Notes: generated by a model not told the origin, from the sequence alone. Counted from the first letter of the stretch, positions 1-8,455 are shown. The stretch: 19,090 bases of DNA from an uncultured Bacilli bacterium (GCA_947624845.1 CANQMB010000011.1:1-19090); one strand, 5' to 3'. A program made the numbers and translations.

Positions 1-300
1 TGTATAATATAAATTCAATTTTACTTCTTGGTTATTTGTATTTTTCTGAGTAACGAAAATAATTTTCTTTTCATGACTTTGAAGATGAACACTTTCTCCC
101 TCACTAAAGTCTTCACTTTCGATATATCCATATAAGTTTCCTGTTATAATATTTAAGCTTCCTCTACTTTCTTGATATATAGAAAAAAGAGCGAATGAAA
201 ATCCTCCTACAATTAAGAAGACGCTTAAAATACCTATCCAACTAAAATAGGTATTTTCTATATTCATTTTTCTTTTAATCTCATACCATATCTTCTTCAT
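1..300 (-). CDS. TasA/camelysin-like exported protein with SipW-type signal segment (partial, 3' end outside window)
   Basis: The first 100 codons are open on the minus strand from an ATG at 298-300 and run off the window edge. A good ribosome site (AAGAGGAA) sits 7-12 bases upstream. The protein starts with a basic stretch (KKIWYEIKRK) and has one hydrophobic segment at about residues 21-40 containing GGFSFALFS, followed by SLNIITGNLYG. A hydrophobic run ending in F/Y-A-x-F, then N-x-x-T-G-N/T-L, is typical of SipW-dependent TasA/CalY-like exported proteins; I know this from the family, not from a search. The rest is polar and beta-prone. A secreted or surface fibre or matrix protein is inferred from this and from the nearby sortase and adhesin. 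The gene lies directly downstream of a candidate invertible promoter segment. The reading frame is certain to be open; the family call is moderate. Confidence 0.7.
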   Translation of the reverse strand, partial: MKKIWYEIKRKMNIENTYFSWIGILSVFLIVGGFSFALFSIYQESRGSLNIITGNLYGYIESEDFSEGESVHLQSHEKKIIFVTQKNTNNQEVKLNLYYT

Positions 301-316
301 TTACTTATTTCCTCTT

Positions 317-341
317 GCCATAAAGCTGGATACTTTATGGC
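317..341. repeat. left inverted site: 9-bp arms around 7-bp asymmetric spacer
   Basis: Arms GCCATAAAG (317-325) and CTTTATGGC (333-341) are exact reverse complements, and the spacer is CTGGATA (326-332). A T-run follows only on the plus strand, where no gene needs terminating. On the minus strand it lies directly in front of the ribosome site of the TasA-like gene, so it would form a leader hairpin there rather than a terminator. Confidence 0.75.
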
Positions 342-498
342 TTTTTCCTATAATACGAAGATATAGCAAAGATTCATTAATTATTGACTAGAAATTTGAC
401 GAGTTATTTCTTTTTATGTTCTTTACTTTTTCTTTTTTCTATCGACATTTTTTGACTGTTTTTTTACTGATAATTTTCTCTTTGTCTATAACATTTTC

Positions 499-527
499 TT
501 GATAAACTGGCTCTTTTATTATATAAT
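499..527 (+). promoter_or_regulatory. orphan sigma-A-type promoter inside the inverted-site segment
   Basis: A -35 of TTGATA (499-504), a 17-base spacer and TATAAT (522-527) make one of the best promoters in the window. It points right into the hairpin at 553-583 and then antisense into the sortase, so it has no target in the present orientation. A weaker minus-strand reading of the same palindromic TATA block (TTATGA, 16 bases, TATAAT) cannot be excluded. Confidence 0.55.
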
Positions 528-552
528 TTGATTAGAAAATCATAATAAAAAT

Positions 553-583
553 AAGGCCATAAAGTATCCAGCTTTATGACCTT
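553..583 (-). terminator. rho-independent terminator of the sortase gene, also the right inverted site
   Basis: On the minus strand the sortase stop (590-592) is followed by a 12-bp stem with one G-T wobble and a 7-base loop, then ATTTTTATT, so it is a good terminator for the sortase. On the plus strand the same stem is followed by CTTTTTCTTTT, so it would also stop transcripts from the promoter at 499-527. Its core 556-580 is the inverted partner of 317-341. Confidence 0.7.
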
Positions 584-589
584 TTTCTT

Positions 590-1303
590 TTATTCCTTAT
601 TTTTTATCTTTTTTGCACCAATAAGTAAGTTTCTACCTTCAGGATTAAATAAGCAAGTTTGTAAAATTAAAATGTCATCCTGTTTCGTAATTTCCTCTTT
701 CGTATCAAATAAAGCATTTGATCTCATTAGATTTATATGATTTAAAAAAGGATCTCCTTGATAAGAAATAATCATATGTTCATTATTCCCTTTTGGAACA
801 ATACTTACAAAGAAAATTTTATAAGAAAAAGCTTTTTTATCGGTTTTTAAAGTAATATCTAAATGCTGATTGAAAAAATCTTCTTGTTGATAATTTTCTA
901 ATATCCGAAATGGGGGTGTATAATAGTCCGAATTATGACCATAAATATTTACTTGTTTTGCCTTATTAATATCTACGATTCTGTAATCTAGAAAAATTGC
1001 CCCTAATTTATCTTCATTTTTATAACTGTTGTGGGTTAAATAAAATTCATTATCACTTCCTTGAACAACAGGTTGTTTTAATTCTAAAGAGGGGAATTCA
1101 ATTTCTGCAACAATATCTTCATTTTGATAAAGAGATTTTAAAGTAGGAATAGGACTTTTGTAAATAATTTTTTGACTTTTGGTATTAGTATTAGATTCCT
1201 GTTTTTGTACTTGATTATTACTAATATGAAAATAAAGATAAAGTAAAAAAGAAATGGCAAAAAAAACTATAAAAAATAACAAAATAGATTTCTTTTTTTT
1301 CAC
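590..1303 (-). CDS. sortase (class B-like)
   Basis: This is a membrane-anchored transpeptidase that cleaves a C-terminal sorting motif and links the protein to peptidoglycan outside the cell. A basic N-terminus is followed by one membrane helix (about residues 7-26) and a sortase domain. The catalytic His lies in NIYGHNSDYY, the Cys in LILQTC, and the Arg in GRNLLIGAKK, the usual TLxTC...R order. About 237 residues is normal for the family. I chose GTG 1301-1303 because AGGTGAT sits 4 bases upstream; the in-frame GTG at 1310-1312 has no ribosome site and would add three residues. It is divergent from the giant adhesin, whose APDTG tail is its likely substrate. Family is certain; class B is a judgement from the YGHN context. 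Confidence 0.93.
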   Translation of the reverse strand: MKKKKSILLFFIVFFAISFLLYLYFHISNNQVQKQESNTNTKSQKIIYKSPIPTLKSLYQNEDIVAEIEFPSLELKQPVVQGSDNEFYLTHNSYKNEDKLGAIFLDYRIVDINKAKQVNIYGHNSDYYTPPFRILENYQQEDFFNQHLDITLKTDKKAFSYKIFFVSIVPKGNNEHMIISYQGDPFLNHINLMRSNALFDTKEEITKQDDILILQTCLFNPEGRNLLIGAKKIKNKE

Positions 1304-1320
1304 TTGAATCACCTAGTAGT

Positions 1321-1349
1321 ATTATACAAAAGAATATTAAAAATGAAAA
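1321..1349 (-). promoter_or_regulatory. probable promoter of the sortase gene
   Basis: On the minus strand TATAAT (1321-1326) lies 17 bases from a weak -35, TTTTCA (1344-1349), a short distance in front of the GTG start. Confidence 0.45.
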
Positions 1350-1360
1350 GGAAGAATTTG

Positions 1361-1392
1361 GCTGTCAATAAAACTTTTTATCGGTTGACAGC
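1361..1392. promoter_or_regulatory. inverted repeat in the divergent sortase/adhesin control region (possible operator)
   Basis: GCTGTCAA (1361-1368) and TTGACAGC (1385-1392) are perfect 8-base reverse complements separated by 16 bases. The right arm contains the -35 of the adhesin promoter, so a dimeric regulator bound here would cover it. No T-run follows, so it is not a terminator. Confidence 0.45.
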
Positions 1393-1414
1393 AAAAGAAA
1401 TAAAATGATAGAAT
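1385..1414 (+). promoter_or_regulatory. promoter of the giant adhesin gene
   Basis: Consensus TTGACA (1385-1390), an 18-base spacer and TAGAAT (1409-1414) give a start of transcription near 1421, about 50 bases before the ATG. Confidence 0.6.
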
Positions 1415-1471
1415 GAAATCAAAAGAAGAAAAATTTTCGTTGTGTAAAAAATTAATTATGAGGAGGAATTT

Positions 1472-4400
1472 ATGAAACATTTCAAATGGAAAGGGATTGC
1501 TTTTGCTATGTTTTTTGTAGCGACCATTATGATATGGGGAATTGCTATCATCCCTAGTGTATGGGCAACTACAACAACGGTGGAACCTGGAGCAGGAACC
1601 TTAGAAACTGCCATCAAAAACGCAAATCCTGGAGATACATTAAAATTAAAAGCGGGATCTTATACTGGACTTGTCGATGATTTAGATAAAACAGTGACGA
1701 TCGATAAAGAACTTACAATAGAAGGTGTAGGAAATCAAACAACGGTGGATGTTCCGTTACATATTGCAACCTCAAGTCAAGTTTCATTATCAAATTTTTC
1801 AACGACTGTGGCTATGGTAGAACCTAATTATATCTATTTTAAAGTAGATGAGGCAAGTGCAAAGTTGACACTTTCCAATATTGTACTTCATGGAATTTTA
1901 AGAGGAGGAGAAGATGGTCAATTACCTCGACATGATGCTACGTTTATTGATGTTACTGAAAAAGCAACAGGTGCAAATATAACAGCTACAAACTGTTCTT
2001 TTGAAAAACCTGGAGTTCGTTATGGTATTCGGGTAAAAACATCTGAAACGAATATTACTTTAGATAATACTATAATAATTGGACGTACTGTTTTATACTA
2101 TGAAAATGGAGAAAATAATCGTTTTACAGCTCAAAATGGTTCTCAAATTGAAGGACCTTCAGCTATTTACACAGATACAGAAGCGATTGTATTTAAAAAA
2201 CAGACTGATTTAACTTTTACAGTTGATGGATCCAAAGTGGAAGGAATGATTCCTTCGAATAATGCAGCAATTTCCGTATTTTCGTTTGAAGAGAATACAA
2301 CAGGAACAACGATAGATATTAAAAATGGAAGTAGGGTTGTTCTTCAAGATTCAGAAAAGGAAGATCCAAATCCTGAAAGTGTCATTTTTGGATTTTCTTC
2401 TAACGCAAAGGAAGCAGATAACAATGTTGCAAAGATTGATGCCACTTCTAAAATGTATATTTCTGTAGAAGACAGCAGTTATAAAGAAGCAGATCAAAAG
2501 TTATTGCCAATTACTAATAAATACAGCAAAGTAGATGGTGCTGCGGTTGTTGGATTATACGATAAAGAAGGAAAAGGAGAAATTAAACTTTATTCAGAAG
2601 GAAGTACCATTGCTAAATTGTCAGAAGACCCTTATGTAACCAAAGAGGAATATGGAGATGGGACTCGTTTTAAAGGTTGGTTTAAAGAATATAATTGGTT
2701 ACAAGAAGAAGGAGATCCTTATAGCGATGAATATACAAAGCAAGAATCCAGTTATCCAACGATTGAAAGTGGACAAAATATGGATTTGTATCCTAAATTT
2801 GTAAAATTAGTTAGAGTAAAAATTGGTGAGGATACAGAAATTTTAGAGTCAGGGCAAACTTTAGGGAATATTAATGAAATTGATACGAAACTAGATGCCT
2901 TGAAAAAAGAGGGTCAAAATTTAAGAGGATACATCATGCATGGAGCAACGGGAGGAGATATTTCTGAAGTTGTTGGACCTGATCATTTAGATGATTTGAA
3001 AAGTATTGCCATTACGGAAGATGTAACAATTGAAGCCGTACATACAGTTACAGTTAAAGTTAATGGAGAGGATGCTGATCATAGCTTTGAAGTAGAAACA
3101 GGAAAAACAATTGAATCTTTGGATGAAGCAGAGCAAGAGAAATATAAAAATGCTAAATGGAATGGTAAATCTGAAGAAGAATTTTCTAGATTGGTTTATA
3201 AAAGAGATGGAAAAGTAACGGAAGATACTTTTACAGAAGATAGCCCTATTAATGAAAGTATCGAACTTGTAACAAAACATTTTGCCATCGTTACTTTAGA
3301 AAAAGAAAAGTACAAAGTAGAAGAAGAAAAAGCCATTTCAACAAATAATGAGTTAACAGAAGCGATGAATGCAATAGAACAAGAAACAGTTGCTAATAAA
3401 AAGTTCGATCGTTTTGAAAATAGTGAATCACAAAAAGTAACTACAGAAAGTATTATAGAAAAAACAACGACCATTACACCAATTTATCAGATTCACGTAA
3501 TTATTGGAGATAAAAATTGTGATTTAGATGAAGGAAAATCATTAAGTACCTTAGATAGCAAACAAGAAGAAATTAAAGGAGCATTACAACAGTTAGTAAC
3601 AGATGCTGGAGAAAGAAACTTTAAAGGATTTGTTCTTTCTGTTACCGATTCAGAAGAAAAAGAGTCATTACCTACCGGTGATGGTGTTGACGCAGAACAA
3701 TTAATTACAACAATTTTAGGAAAATCACTTACAAAAAATACGACAATTTATGCTGAGTATAATGCGATTATTACAATTCAATGTTTTGATGAAAGTTGCC
3801 AAAGCAAGAATACGTTTACAATAGAAACAGGAAAGACTTTAGAAGATGTTGCCAAAAATGAAGGAGAAAATTTCATGGCAGCCAAATATCAAAAATATCT
3901 AGATTCTTCCCAAAGAGACGAAAGATTCTATCACTTCGTCGATGAAAAAGGAGAGGAATTTTTAGAAACTACTGAAATTTCAAAATCGATGACTTTGACA
4001 CCTAAGTACTTTGCCTTTGTTACAATCGATGATGAAAGAGAAAATGTCAAAGGAAAATATAAAGTAGAAGAAACGAAAACATTGGATGATTTAATTGGTG
4101 AAGATGCCCAACAAGCACTAGCAACTTTGCGTTCTGGTATTGTTGCCCCAGCAGAAGAACTAGAAGGAGAAAATCTTCACTTTGATAAATTAGTAAAAGT
4201 AGATTCAGAGGGCAGAGAGACAGATTATACGCAAGAAGAGGCCATTGATAGTGATATAACAATTCGTGCAAAATATCATTATGATGTTAGTATTGTTGAA
4301 AATTATGATGATCCACAAAATAATGATGAAGAAAGTAATCATATGAGAGGATTTAAAATTTATCGAAACGAAACATTAAAAAGTAAAGAAGAAATCGCAA

Positions 4401-6979
4401 CTAGTGCCTTAAATCAACTAAAAAGCAGTGCTACAAAGGCAGATGGAACAAGAAAATTTGATGGTTATGTTGAAGTAAATTCAAATAAAGAATATACACA
4501 GGATGAACTTTTAAATAAAAAGTTTAATACTCATATTTATATTAATGCAAAAGTGGCCTACCGAGTAAAAGTAGGAGGAAAAGACTATTATATTCGCGAA
4601 GGAAAAACCATTCAAGAAAGCGATGAAATCATCAGTGCATTAGAAAATTTAAAACAGACAGATAATAAGGTATTTGCTGAAGAATTCACAGTGGATGGAA
4701 AAGAGGCAACGGAAGACGAAGTTTTAAATACTGAAGTTACAAAAGCAATAGAAATTAATGCAAAATATAAAGTAGTTGTCAATATTGGTGATTCTGAATT
4801 TGTTATTCCTGAAGGTGGAAAGTTATCGGATGCTGAAGATCAAGATGCTGTTCATAATGCTTTAGAGGCTTTAAAAACACAAGTAAAAAACGATGGCTTT
4901 AATTTCAACGGTTACTATTATACCGATGGAGATGAGAAAAAGGATTTTGATGAAGAAGATCAACCAACTTTCTCTAAAAATACGACGATTGGTGCAAAAT
5001 ATAATATTAAAATAACAATTAAAGGTCATAGGGAAACACCAGAAGATGTAGCTGATCAATACTTTGAAATTGATTCTAGCCAAACATTAAAAGATATTCC
5101 GGAAGAAAAACAAACAGCTTATGAGAGCGTAACTAAAAAGACCGGAAGAAAATTTAAAAACGAATTCCGCAATAAAGATGGAGAAATTGTTACAGAAGAA
5201 GATACATTTGATAAAAACGAAGAATTGACGCCAATTTTCTATGTAACAGTAACAATTAAGGATAAAAAATGTGACATTGAAGAAGGAACAAAATTAGGTA
5301 CTGATGAAGTCATCAGCGCACTTGAAGTATTTAAAACAGATGAACCAGAAAAAATTGTTCATGGTTATGTCTACAATAAAAATAAGCCAATTGAATTAAC
5401 GGATACTGTGGAAGATAACATAACGATTGAACCTGTTTATTATGTTAGTTTAACAGTCCAATACGGAGAAAAACAACTTGGATATTATGAATTCCCTGAA
5501 AATAATGCTCTTGATGATTTAGTTAATTTAGGAGAAGAATTTTCAACTATGAAAGGAAACATCGAAGAAGCATTAAATAATTTGAAAACTTCTGTTTTAG
5601 AAGATCAATATAATTTTAAAAAGTTTGTTGCCAATGGAAATGAGTTTAAGAATACGACAAAAGTAGTAAAAAATACTACAGTAACTGCTCAGTATAATAT
5701 CTTAGTAACCATTGGAAAAGAACCTTTTGAAATTGAATCTAATGGAACATTGGAAGATGTAAAAAATCAAGATGAAGATGCATATAATCGAGTAATTACA
5801 AAAGAAAATAGAACATTTCTCCATTTTGTAGATGAAAACGAAAAAGTGGTTACAGATCAAGATCACTTTAAGAAAAATATAACTTTAACTCCAGTTTTTG
5901 CAGTAAAAATTAAGATTAATGGAAATGATTATCTTTTAAAAGAAGGAAACACATTATCCAGTGATAAAAAAATTATGGCTGCATTAAAAGAGTTTGAAAA
6001 TACGAAAGAAAAAAGAGTATCTGGCTATAAAAATGAGCAGGGAACAGAGGTAACTTTAGAAGAGGCAATCAATGATAACATGACAATTACAGCAGAATAT
6101 GTAATTGATGTTGAAATTGTGGCAGATCAAATATATAAAACGACAGTAGATGAAAATACAACCTTAGAGGAAGCTCTAGAAAGTTTAGACTATCATAAAC
6201 CAGATTCTTTTGAAAATTTCGTTGATTTTGAAACCGATGAGGTTGTAAATGAAAAAGATCCATTAAACAAACATACCAAATTAAAATCTATTTACGGTAT
6301 TACAGTTTTGGTTCGTGGTCAACCTTATTCCTTAAAATCTTTCCAAACTTTTGGAGAATTAAAAGATGCGAATGATGATTTAGAAAAACTAAAAGAACTT
6401 CCAGAGGACAGAGTATCCTTTAGTCGATTTGTATATGTAAATAATCGTGGAGAAGAAATCGAATTAAAAGAAGATACAGTACTTACAACAGATATTACAG
6501 TAATTGCGAAGTTTAATGTTTTAATCACAATAGTTTATAAAAATGAAGATGGAACTCAAGAAGAATTGATTGCAGTTGAACTTGAAGAAGGAAAGGCAAT
6601 TGAGGATTTATCTGAGGAGGAATTAGTTAGATTAAATGAGAAATTAAGAGAGAAAGAACAACAATTAGAAGAAGCAGGAAAACACAGCTTTAAGTTCTCT
6701 AAATTTATAGCAGAAGATGGTACAGAAATTGATATGAAGAAAACAATATTCAATCAACCGACAACAATAGAAGCAATCTTTGAATATAAATCAGAATCAA
6801 CGCCAGTTGGACCGGATATAGAAGATTCAAATAAAGAATATCCGATAGAAGAGCAAGCACCAGATACTGGAATAGATAATATAACAGATTTATTTCAAAT
6901 CATTCTTTCGATGATTATTATCTTAATTACTTGTAATGGAATTCAACATTATGAAGTTTATTTCAATCATAATAAATAA
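1472..6979 (+). CDS. giant sortase-anchored surface adhesin: beta-helix-like head, about 18 InlB-type repeats, APDTG sorting signal
   Basis: An 1835-residue exported protein. GAGGAGG stands 5 bases before the ATG. The signal peptide spans residues 1-32, ending VWA. Residues about 33-370 read like a right-handed parallel beta-helix (NPGDTLKLKAGSYTG, ELTIEGVG, then repeated short T/S/N-rich strands). From about 371 to 1785 there are about 18 diverged modules of 65-95 residues, each opening with V-x-I-x-G/K, then E-G-x-T-L, a short helix, F-x-G/H-F/Y-V and closing with NTTI-x-A-x-Y. The first (RFKGWFKE...LYPKF) is closest to the Listeria InlB B-repeat type. The C-terminus has APDTG at 1796-1800, a hydrophobic helix and a short tail ending HNK. 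Very acidic and Lys/Glu-rich. It presumably mediates attachment; ligand unknown. The motif has Ala instead of Leu at its first position. Confidence 0.9.
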   Translation: MKHFKWKGIAFAMFFVATIMIWGIAIIPSVWATTTTVEPGAGTLETAIKNANPGDTLKLKAGSYTGLVDDLDKTVTIDKELTIEGVGNQTTVDVPLHIATSSQVSLSNFSTTVAMVEPNYIYFKVDEASAKLTLSNIVLHGILRGGEDGQLPRHDATFIDVTEKATGANITATNCSFEKPGVRYGIRVKTSETNITLDNTIIIGRTVLYYENGENNRFTAQNGSQIEGPSAIYTDTEAIVFKKQTDLTFTVDGSKVEGMIPSNNAAISVFSFEENTTGTTIDIKNGSRVVLQDSEKEDPNPESVIFGFSSNAKEADNNVAKIDATSKMYISVEDSSYKEADQKLLPITNKYSKVDGAAVVGLYDKEGKGEIKLYSEGSTIAKLSEDPYVTKEEYGDGTRFKGWFKEYNWLQEEGDPYSDEYTKQESSYPTIESGQNMDLYPKFVKLVRVKIGEDTEILESGQTLGNINEIDTKLDALKKEGQNLRGYIMHGATGGDISEVVGPDHLDDLKSIAITEDVTIEAVHTVTVKVNGEDADHSFEVETGKTIESLDEAEQEKYKNAKWNGKSEEEFSRLVYKRDGKVTEDTFTEDSPINESIELVTKHFAIVTLEKEKYKVEEEKAISTNNELTEAMNAIEQETVANKKFDRFENSESQKVTTESIIEKTTTITPIYQIHVIIGDKNCDLDEGKSLSTLDSKQEEIKGALQQLVTDAGERNFKGFVLSVTDSEEKESLPTGDGVDAEQLITTILGKSLTKNTTIYAEYNAIITIQCFDESCQSKNTFTIETGKTLEDVAKNEGENFMAAKYQKYLDSSQRDERFYHFVDEKGEEFLETTEISKSMTLTPKYFAFVTIDDERENVKGKYKVEETKTLDDLIGEDAQQALATLRSGIVAPAEELEGENLHFDKLVKVDSEGRETDYTQEEAIDSDITIRAKYHYDVSIVENYDDPQNNDEESNHMRGFKIYRNETLKSKEEIATSALNQLKSSATKADGTRKFDGYVEVNSNKEYTQDELLNKKFNTHIYINAKVAYRVKVGGKDYYIREGKTIQESDEIISALENLKQTDNKVFAEEFTVDGKEATEDEVLNTEVTKAIEINAKYKVVVNIGDSEFVIPEGGKLSDAEDQDAVHNALEALKTQVKNDGFNFNGYYYTDGDEKKDFDEEDQPTFSKNTTIGAKYNIKITIKGHRETPEDVADQYFEIDSSQTLKDIPEEKQTAYESVTKKTGRKFKNEFRNKDGEIVTEEDTFDKNEELTPIFYVTVTIKDKKCDIEEGTKLGTDEVISALEVFKTDEPEKIVHGYVYNKNKPIELTDTVEDNITIEPVYYVSLTVQYGEKQLGYYEFPENNALDDLVNLGEEFSTMKGNIEEALNNLKTSVLEDQYNFKKFVANGNEFKNTTKVVKNTTVTAQYNILVTIGKEPFEIESNGTLEDVKNQDEDAYNRVITKENRTFLHFVDENEKVVTDQDHFKKNITLTPVFAVKIKINGNDYLLKEGNTLSSDKKIMAALKEFENTKEKRVSGYKNEQGTEVTLEEAINDNMTITAEYVIDVEIVADQIYKTTVDENTTLEEALESLDYHKPDSFENFVDFETDEVVNEKDPLNKHTKLKSIYGITVLVRGQPYSLKSFQTFGELKDANDDLEKLKELPEDRVSFSRFVYVNNRGEEIELKEDTVLTTDITVIAKFNVLITIVYKNEDGTQEELIAVELEEGKAIEDLSEEELVRLNEKLREKEQQLEEAGKHSFKFSKFIAEDGTEIDMKKTIFNQPTTIEAIFEYKSESTPVGPDIEDSNKEYPIEEQAPDTGIDNITDLFQIILSMIIILITCNGIQHYEVYFNHNK

Positions 6980-7017
6980 AAAGAGATCGTGAAGAATTTC
7001 TTCATTGATCTCTTTTT
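6978..7017. terminator. bidirectional terminator between the adhesin and FAD oxidoreductase genes
   Basis: AAAAAGAGATC (6978-6988) pairs with GATCTCTTTTT (7007-7017); the 18-base loop contains a second small hairpin. It starts inside the adhesin stop codon and covers the last five codons of the convergent minus-strand gene. Confidence 0.85.
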
Positions 7018-8324
7018 GTATGTACTGAATCCTGTTTTTTTATTTGCTTTGCCACTTCAATGCCTAGACGAATGGCATAGTTCAATCCCCGGTCTTCTGG
7101 ATAAATTTGAGGCATGGAAGCTATAAATATATTTTCCTCTTGAATTTTAAAATTTGGAATTATTTTTGAATAGTTTTTTGTAATAATTGGCTGAGCATAT
7201 CGTTCCTTAAAAACTTCTATTCGCTCTACATTTTTAGGATCAAAATCTTGATTGATTGTTTTTAACATGGGAACATATTTTTTAAATAATTCATTTTTTG
7301 ATATCGAATACAAAGGATCATTTTCATACATATAATTGGAAATATATAATACATGTTTATTATCGTAATATTTTTTGTCAATAAAATTTGTATGTTCGAT
7401 CAAACCACCAAAAGGAATATCTTTATTGCCATTATTTAACCAATAAAATTTCATAAACGGTTTTTTCATAAATAACACCATAATTCGTGCTGCTGTATAT
7501 TGAATCTTTTTTAATTTCTTTAAAGTCTTAGAATCAATCAAATTTTCTGCAATTTCAATAAAATAAGGATAAGCAATCGTCGATAATACGATATCGTAAC
7601 CAGCATATTGTTTATTTTCTGTTAAAAGGGTGTATTTGTTTTTTCTTTTTGTAATTTTTGTAACTTTTTCCTTACATAAAATACGAACGTTTTTATTTTT
7701 TAAATCTTGTTCTAGGGCATCAGTAAGTACTTGATAACTTCCTCGAATATAACCGAGAGATTCACCATCTTTGTCAGTTGAGGATCCTCTCAGTACAATT
7801 TTTCCCCACATCCAGGCCATCGATATGTTTTTGTACGATGATCCAAACTTTGAAAAGAGAAGGGGTTCCCAAATCATTTCATAAGCTTTTTTTCCAGCAT
7901 ATTTTCTTAACCATTCATGGGCCGAGATTTTTTCTAATTTCTCATAATGGCGAATTGTTTTAATTTTAATAACACTACAACCAAAACGAAATTTATTCCA
8001 TAAATTTAAAGGCTTAAACTTTAGTAGTGAAATTGGGGTTCCAAACTCATATATACCTCCACCAGAATAATACCCCATTTTCGTTTTAGGCCAGATTAAT
8101 TGATCAGAAATTCCCAGTTCTTTTATTAATTGAATAGCATAGGAGTCACTTTTAAAAATATGTCGATAATAATTTTCTAGAGGAGTTTTATAGGCATCAA
8201 AAGTTTTTGCCATTCCTCCAATAGTACTATCTAGTTCAAAAATATCTATATCGTAATATTTTGATAATTCTCTAGCGGCAATCATTCCTGTATAGCCTGC
8301 TCCAATAATTGCAATTTTTTTCAT
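7002..8324 (-). CDS. FAD/NAD(P)-dependent oxidoreductase, protoporphyrinogen-oxidase/UDP-galactopyranose-mutase-like
   Basis: A 440-residue flavoprotein. The N-terminal Rossmann site is GAGYTG (residues 8-13), followed by an acidic residue ending beta-2 and a GG pair (FELDSTIGGMAK, 29-40), the dinucleotide signature of the amine-oxidase/UGM superfamily. PLENYYRHIF (48-57) recalls substrate-proximal motifs of NAD(P)-binding oxidoreductases found in polysaccharide and lipid-glycan loci. Near the end, EDRGLNYAIRLGIEVAKQI is the usual C-terminal FAD-contacting helix. The ribosome site AGAGG is 7 bases before the ATG. It lies beside a GT-C and a GtrB-type enzyme, so modification of an envelope sugar or lipid carrier is a fair inference; the substrate is unknown. 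Haem synthesis is unlikely since no haem genes are near. The C-terminal codons overlap a terminator. Confidence 0.82.
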   Translation of the reverse strand: MKKIAIIGAGYTGMIAARELSKYYDIDIFELDSTIGGMAKTFDAYKTPLENYYRHIFKSDSYAIQLIKELGISDQLIWPKTKMGYYSGGGIYEFGTPISLLKFKPLNLWNKFRFGCSVIKIKTIRHYEKLEKISAHEWLRKYAGKKAYEMIWEPLLFSKFGSSYKNISMAWMWGKIVLRGSSTDKDGESLGYIRGSYQVLTDALEQDLKNKNVRILCKEKVTKITKRKNKYTLLTENKQYAGYDIVLSTIAYPYFIEIAENLIDSKTLKKLKKIQYTAARIMVLFMKKPFMKFYWLNNGNKDIPFGGLIEHTNFIDKKYYDNKHVLYISNYMYENDPLYSISKNELFKKYVPMLKTINQDFDPKNVERIEVFKERYAQPIITKNYSKIIPNFKIQEENIFIASMPQIYPEDRGLNYAIRLGIEVAKQIKKQDSVHTKRDQ

Positions 8325-8353
8325 TTATTTACCTCTTATTTTCCTGTTTAAAT

Positions 8354-8383
8354 ATTATATCATAGAACTGATTTTAATAGCAA
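8354..8383 (-). promoter_or_regulatory. promoter of the FAD oxidoreductase gene
   Basis: On the minus strand TTGCTA (8378-8383), an 18-base spacer and TATAAT (8354-8359) lie about 30 bases before the start codon. Confidence 0.55.
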
Positions 8384-8397
8384 TAAAACACTTATAT

Positions 8398-8426
8398 TTG
8401 GCAAAACCAAGGGAAAATGTTATAAT
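8398..8426 (+). promoter_or_regulatory. promoter of the GT-C glycosyltransferase gene
   Basis: TTGGCA (8398-8403), exactly 17 bases, then TATAAT (8421-8426). It is back to back with the minus-strand promoter at 8354-8383. Confidence 0.7.
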
Positions 8427-8455
8427 CGAATAAATCAAGTGAAGAGTGGTAGTAT

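Larger units (their letters stand above)
317..580. other. candidate invertible promoter segment (inverton) upstream of the TasA-like gene
   Basis: Two 25-base sites, 317-341 and 556-580, match in inverted orientation at 24 of 25 positions and bound 214 bases. Each site is two 9-base inverted arms (GCCATAAAG and CTTTATGGC, one base changed in the right copy) around an asymmetric 7-base spacer, CTGGATA in the left copy and TATCCAG in the right. That is the layout of a tyrosine-recombinase core site. Inside lies a good promoter pointing right, away from the TasA-like gene and towards the 3' end of the sortase, where it has no gene to serve. Inversion would aim it at the TasA-like gene. No recombinase is in the window. 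The alternative is two unrelated terminator hairpins or a MITE-like repeat. Confidence 0.5.

Noticed and set aside
444..537. Minus-strand stretch of about 30 codons (NYIIKEPVYQ...) inside the candidate inverton
   Set aside because: No start codon and stops on both sides; it may be a chance frame or tiny relic, and the promoter reading explains the segment better.
2987..6753. Several minus-strand open frames of 65-97 codons inside the giant adhesin gene
   Set aside because: They are low-complexity Phe/Ser/Ile-rich shadows of an acidic coding strand, without ribosome sites or domain features.
7778..7963. Plus-strand frame opposite the FAD oxidoreductase
   Set aside because: Antisense to a gene with clear motifs, no ribosome site, no family features.
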